A stretch of DNA of 9,187 nucleotides from Oscillospiraceae bacterium (GTDB taxonomy: Bacteria > Bacillota > Clostridia > Oscillospirales > Oscillospiraceae): NCBI GenBank assembly GCA_020025295.1, contig JAHHSJ010000065.1, positions 1 through 9,187 of the forward strand, given 5' to 3'. The position numbers and the translations under genes were made by a program. Of the stretch, positions 6,756-9,187 are shown one piece after another. Position 1 is the stretch's first letter. Each line of letters begins with the position of its first letter. The notes under the pieces were generated by a model. It was given only the letters and a program-made list of their open reading frames with translations, was not told the DNA's origin and did not search any database.

Positions 6756-6986
6756 ATGAAAGAACTTCTGACCTACATCGCAAAAAATCTGGTTGAGCAT
6801 CCTGACCAAGTCAGCGTCAACGAGGTGGACTGCGATGGCGAGCTGGTCCTTGAACTGCGTGTGGCTCCCGAGGACATGGGCAAGGTGATTGGCCGTCAGG
6901 GTCGCATCGCTAAGGAGATTCGCACTGTCGTGCGCTCCTATGCTCAGCGTCTGAATACCAGAGTCACTGTCGATATTGTCGACTGA
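6756..6986 (+). CDS. khpA: KH-domain RNA-binding protein KhpA (YlqC family)
   Basis: KhpA is a small RNA-binding protein that pairs with KhpB (Jag) in Firmicutes and affects cell elongation and division, partly through mRNA and small-RNA binding. The 76-residue protein is a single KH domain with the RNA-gripping loop GRQG (46-49) inside GKVIGRQGRIAKEIRTVVR (42-60). Upstream signals are weak: a GAGG (6741-6744) lies 11 bases before the ATG, and the gap to rpsP is 21 bases, so some of its translation may depend on rpsP. A strong hairpin (6995-7028) begins 9 bases after its stop. KhpB is not in this window. Confidence 0.94.
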   Translation: MKELLTYIAKNLVEHPDQVSVNEVDCDGELVLELRVAPEDMGKVIGRQGRIAKEIRTVVRSYAQRLNTRVTVDIVD

Positions 6987-6994
6987 GGACGCGA

Positions 6995-7028
6995 AAACCG
7001 GGATGCCGTAGCTGCGGCACCCCGGTTT
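6995..7028 (+). terminator. Strong hairpin between khpA and rimM, possible attenuator or processing site
   Basis: The arms AAACCGGGATGCCGT (6995-7009) and GCGGCACCCCGGTTT (7014-7028) pair over 15 positions with one A-C mismatch and one G-T wobble, closing a 4-base AGCT loop. The bases after it (CCATTTATCTTT) are only partly T-rich, so full termination is doubtful. I infer partial termination, or a stable 3' end protecting the upstream rpsP-khpA message. rimM starts 31 bases downstream with no clear promoter of its own. Confidence 0.55.
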
Positions 7029-7058
7029 CCATTTATCTTTGACTCACGAAAGGGACAT

Positions 7059-7559
7059 ATGTCTATGAACCATGAATTTCTGGAAGCAGGTAAAATCATC
7101 AACACCTTTGGCGTGCGTGGTGAACTGAAGGTTCAGGCTTGGAGCGACGAGCTGGATTTTCTGAAGCAGTTTAAGACCATTTATATCGACGGAAAGCCTG
7201 TGGCGCTGAAAAGCGTCCGTATCCATGTTCCCAATGTACTGATTACGCTGGACGGCGTCACTAACATGGATCAGGCCATCCCCTACAAGAACAAGGTCAT
7301 TTCCGTGCGTCGAGAGGACATCAAAGAGATGCCCTGCGAGCATTTTCTGGTGGATCTCATCGGCCTTGACGCAAAAAATGCCGAAACCGGCGAAGTTTTC
7401 GGCAAAGTGACCGACATTCTCCCCTATCCGGCTCAGGACCTCTACGAGGTGAAGGGTGAAAAGACCTGGCTCTTCCCCGATGTGCCCGACTTCGTGAAGG
7501 AAATCAACGAGGACGAGGGTTACATCTCCTTTGTGGTCATGGAGGGGCTTGGACAGTGA
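7059..7559 (+). CDS. rimM: 16S rRNA processing / 30S maturation protein RimM
   Basis: RimM binds S19 and the head of the immature 30S subunit and is needed for efficient 16S rRNA processing. The 166-residue protein has the N-terminal RimM domain with AGKIINTFGVRGELKV (10-25) and a C-terminal PRC-barrel from about 94, with HFLVDLIGLDA (95-105), DILPYPAQDLYEV (119-131) and WLFPDVPDFVKEIN (137-150). Length is normal. The ATG at 7059 lies 4 bases after AGGG (7051-7054); a second ATG at 7065 sits at 10 bases and gives MNHEF, so the true start may be two codons later. The stop overlaps the trmD start by one base (TGATG), indicating coupled translation with trmD. Confidence 0.95.
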   Translation: MSMNHEFLEAGKIINTFGVRGELKVQAWSDELDFLKQFKTIYIDGKPVALKSVRIHVPNVLITLDGVTNMDQAIPYKNKVISVRREDIKEMPCEHFLVDLIGLDAKNAETGEVFGKVTDILPYPAQDLYEVKGEKTWLFPDVPDFVKEINEDEGYISFVVMEGLGQ

Positions 7560-8338
7560 TGCAGATTGATATTATGACCCTGTTCCCCGATGTGGTCGGC
7601 GATATGCTGTGCGAGTCGATTCTCGGTCGCGCGCAGGAGCGCGGATACATCCGGGTGGACTGCCATCAGATTCGGGACTACACCACAAACAAACAGAATC
7701 AGGTGGACGATTATCCCTACGGCGGTGGACACGGCGCTGTCATGCAGGCAGACCCGCTTTATCGCTGCTGGGCACACATTATGGAGGGCTGCTCGGAAGA
7801 AGAGCGTGTCCGCACCATCTATATGTCCCCCTGCGGCAAAACGTTCTGTCAGGCAGACGCCATCCGGCTGCGTGATGACTACGACCGGCTCATTTTGGTC
7901 TGCGGTCACTACGAAGGCATTGACCAGCGGTTTATTGATGAGTGTGTGGACGAGGAAATCTCCATTGGTGATTTCGTGCTGACCGGCGGTGAAATTCCTG
8001 CTATGGCGGTTGCGGATGCAGTGTGCCGTCTGGTCCCCGGCGTTCTCTCCTCCCCGGAGTGCTATGAGAACGAAAGTCACTGGGATGGTCTGCTGGAGTT
8101 CCCCCAGTATTCTCGTCCGGAAGTTTGGCACGATCGTGCCGTGCCTTCTATTCTTCTTTCCGGTCATCATGCAAATGTGGAGAAATGGCGCCGCAAGCAG
8201 TCCATTATCCGCACCAGAGATCGTCGCCCGGATATGTATGCCAAGCTGGACCTTTCCTCCAAGGCAGACAAAAAGTTAATGAAGGAAATTGCTGCAGAAG
8301 AAGCTGCTGCAATGGACGAAAATCCGGAACAGAATTAA
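7559..8338 (+). CDS. trmD: tRNA (guanine37-N1)-methyltransferase TrmD
   Basis: TrmD transfers methyl from S-adenosylmethionine to N1 of G37 next to the anticodon, preventing +1 frameshifts. The 259-residue protein is a SPOUT enzyme: DYPYGGGHGAVMQ (51-63), then the trefoil-knot cofactor site with CGHYEGIDQR (115-124) and SIGDFVLTGGEIPAM (135-149), and the C-terminal GLLEFPQYSRPEVW (177-190) and HANVEKWRRKQ (204-214). The residue matching the catalytic Asp169 of E. coli/Haemophilus TrmD appears to be Glu172 by eye. I prefer the ATG at 7559, which gives MQIDIMTLFPD as in relatives and overlaps the rimM stop by one base. A GTG at 7556 in the same frame is possible, since GGAGGGG (7541-7547) is 8 bases before it. 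The last codons form the left arm of the terminator. rplS, often next, does not follow. Confidence 0.96.
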   Translation: MQIDIMTLFPDVVGDMLCESILGRAQERGYIRVDCHQIRDYTTNKQNQVDDYPYGGGHGAVMQADPLYRCWAHIMEGCSEEERVRTIYMSPCGKTFCQADAIRLRDDYDRLILVCGHYEGIDQRFIDECVDEEISIGDFVLTGGEIPAMAVADAVCRLVPGVLSSPECYENESHWDGLLEFPQYSRPEVWHDRAVPSILLSGHHANVEKWRRKQSIIRTRDRRPDMYAKLDLSSKADKKLMKEIAAEEAAAMDENPEQN

Positions 8339-8355
8339 CCTGTTCCGGATTTTTT
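8321..8355 (+). terminator. Rho-independent terminator shared by convergent trmD and the GATase gene
   Basis: AATCCGGAACAG (8321-8332), loop AATTAAC and CTGTTCCGGATT (8340-8351) form a perfect 12-bp stem followed on the plus strand by a run of six T (8350-8355). On the minus strand the same stem is followed by four T, so it may work both ways, though less well. Both stop codons lie in the loop: TAA of trmD at 8336-8338 and TAA of the opposite gene at 8337-8335. Confidence 0.9.
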
Positions 8356-8994
8356 CACCCATTCTGAAAAAGCATGAAACAGCGCATCCCCGTCCGCACA
8401 GCCCAAGGCGTGCCGTATGCGCTCCGGGTGCCACTGTACGGCTAATATCGGAAACTGTTGATGCTCCAGCGCCTCCGCAACATCATCATCACTTTCCATG
8501 GTAACCCGAAATCCCTTCCCAATCCGATCTGCTGCCTGATGATGATAGCTATTGACTGTAATTCGTTCTCCATACAGCACTCGCATCATCGAATTCTCCG
8601 CTGTTGCCACTTCATGGTACTGATCTAAGCTATCTTTGCCCAAGTGAGCCAGATTCGCCCTACCTAAGTCCTGCGACAAGGTTCCTCCAAAGAACACATT
8701 CAGGAGCTGCATTCCTCGGCAAATACCCAAAATCGGTTTCTTCGCTGCTGCAAACTGCGTGACAAGCATTACATCCGAACATTCCCGGAGGAAATCAATC
8801 TGCTTTGAGCCTTCATTCTCCTCCCCATACCAACGAGGGTTCAAATCTCCTCCTCCGCACAGCACCAATCCATGATACGACTTTGCTTCTACCATAGGCG
8901 CATAAAATGCATCACACAGCAACCCCTGTCGGCGGATTGCCTGACAATACACTTCCATGCAGCCCTTACTTCCGGAAACCAGAATTTGCTTCAT
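8335..8994 (-). CDS. Class I glutamine amidotransferase-like hydrolase (gamma-glutamyl-gamma-aminobutyrate hydrolase / peptidase C26 family)
   Basis: Members of this family cleave gamma-glutamyl bonds; the best-known is PuuD, which hydrolyses gamma-glutamyl-GABA in putrescine breakdown. The 219-residue protein shows the full catalytic triad: nucleophile Cys92 in GICRGMQLLN (90-99), and His189 and Glu191 in QWHPER (187-192). GGGDLNPRWYGEE (47-59) and VNSYHHQAADRIG (147-159) are also family-typical, the His-rich part fitting the substrate pocket. At 219 residues it is shorter than the roughly 240-255 of PuuD, mainly at the N-terminus and between motifs. The start has GAGGTGA about 4 bases upstream. 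No polyamine gene is nearby, so the substrate is unknown. It converges on trmD with a 4-base tail overlap. Its codons are more A/T-rich at third positions than those of ffh or rpsP. Confidence 0.85.
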   Translation of the reverse strand: MKQILVSGSKGCMEVYCQAIRRQGLLCDAFYAPMVEAKSYHGLVLCGGGDLNPRWYGEENEGSKQIDFLRECSDVMLVTQFAAAKKPILGICRGMQLLNVFFGGTLSQDLGRANLAHLGKDSLDQYHEVATAENSMMRVLYGERITVNSYHHQAADRIGKGFRVTMESDDDVAEALEHQQFPILAVQWHPERIRHALGCADGDALFHAFSEWVKKSGTG

Positions 8995-9072
8995 GCAATC
9001 ACCTCACCAAGAGTCTATCGTGGATGGCGGAGCACTTATTCTCAATTTTTCACTTCAACCGATGAAAAACAA

Positions 9073-9100
9073 TTGCTTTTTTGCGTAATTTTGGTATAAT
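9073..9100 (+). promoter_or_regulatory. Extended -10 promoter for tRNA-Ser
   Basis: TTGCTT (9073-9078), a 16-base spacer and a perfect TATAAT (9095-9100) preceded by TGG, an extended -10 element. Transcription should start near 9107, about 26 bases before the tRNA. The spacing and position fit a tRNA transcription unit starting here. Confidence 0.7.
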
Positions 9101-9132
9101 AATATGGTATCAATTTTGTTGCATACAAATAC

Positions 9133-9187
9133 GGAGATGTACCCAAGTGGCTGAAGGGTTCGGATTCGAAATCCGATAGGCGTCGCA
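9133..9187 (+). tRNA. tRNA-Ser (anticodon CGA), 3' part cut by the window edge
   Basis: The visible 55 bases start with the acceptor strand GGAGATG, then TA and a D-arm (ACCCAAGTGGCTGAAGGG). The anticodon stem TCGGA (9160-9164) pairs with TCCGA (9172-9176) around the 7-base loop TTCGAAA, giving anticodon CGA (9167-9169), which reads the serine codon UCG. The bases after it (TAGGCGTCGCA) begin the long variable arm expected for a class II tRNA such as Ser. The TPsiC arm and acceptor 3' strand lie beyond the window. Confidence 0.95.

Noticed and set aside
9099..9128. Minus-strand promoter for the GATase gene (TTGTAT, 18 bases, TATTAT)
   Set aside because: Both boxes are poor matches and overlap the convincing plus-strand tRNA promoter; no firm call is possible.
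1..9187. CRISPR array, mobile element or phage remnant
   Set aside because: No spaced direct repeats, transposase, integrase or terminal inverted repeats; the only tandem repeat is the 18-base coding unit in ffh.

Overview
The window reads as chromosomal DNA from a Gram-positive anaerobe of the class Clostridia, most likely the Oscillospiraceae/Ruminococcaceae side. The grounds are the clostridial/bacillary gene set ylxM-ffh-rpsP-khpA-rimM-trmD, strong GGAGG-type ribosome binding sites, sigma-A-like promoters, a YfmF/YfmH M16 pair, and intermediate GC with codons rich in CTG, GGC and AAG. The genus is inference. Nearly all of it is housekeeping DNA. I see no transposon, phage, CRISPR array, toxin gene or resistance gene.

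Left block (minus strand, about 1-4400). A tightly packed operon is transcribed right to left: yfmF (M16-like, no zinc motif), yfmH (M16-like, with a damaged zinc motif), lgt (prolipoprotein diacylglyceryl transferase) and folD (one-carbon metabolism, cut by the left edge). Junctions are a 4-base ATGA overlap, then gaps of 4 and 1 bases, and each gene's ribosome binding site lies inside the gene before it. A promoter (TTGGAA, 17 bases, TATAAT) lies about 100 bases upstream of yfmF.

Centre (4275-4642). A divergent control region holds the yfmF promoter on the minus strand and a good sigma-A-like promoter (TTGACA, 17 bases, TAAAAT) on the plus strand. A perfect 8-bp stem-loop sits at the predicted 5' end of the rightward mRNA.

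Right block (plus strand, 4643-8338). ylxM and ffh (protein targeting by the signal recognition particle) are followed by rpsP (ribosomal protein S16), khpA (KH-domain RNA-binding protein), rimM (30S maturation) and trmD (tRNA m1G37 methylation). The set couples membrane targeting with ribosome and tRNA maturation. A strong hairpin separates rpsP-khpA from rimM-trmD. The block ends in a clear terminator whose stem lies in the end of trmD.

Right edge. A class I glutamine-amidotransferase-like hydrolase (minus strand, 8335-8994) converges on trmD and shares the terminator loop with it. An extended -10 promoter then drives a tRNA-Ser (anticodon CGA) that is cut off by the window end.

I found no clearly new multi-gene system. 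The observation most worth checking is YfmH: its HxxEH zinc motif reads HxxKH and a second conserved Glu appears as Ala. With YfmF also lacking the motif, the pair may have no peptidase activity.
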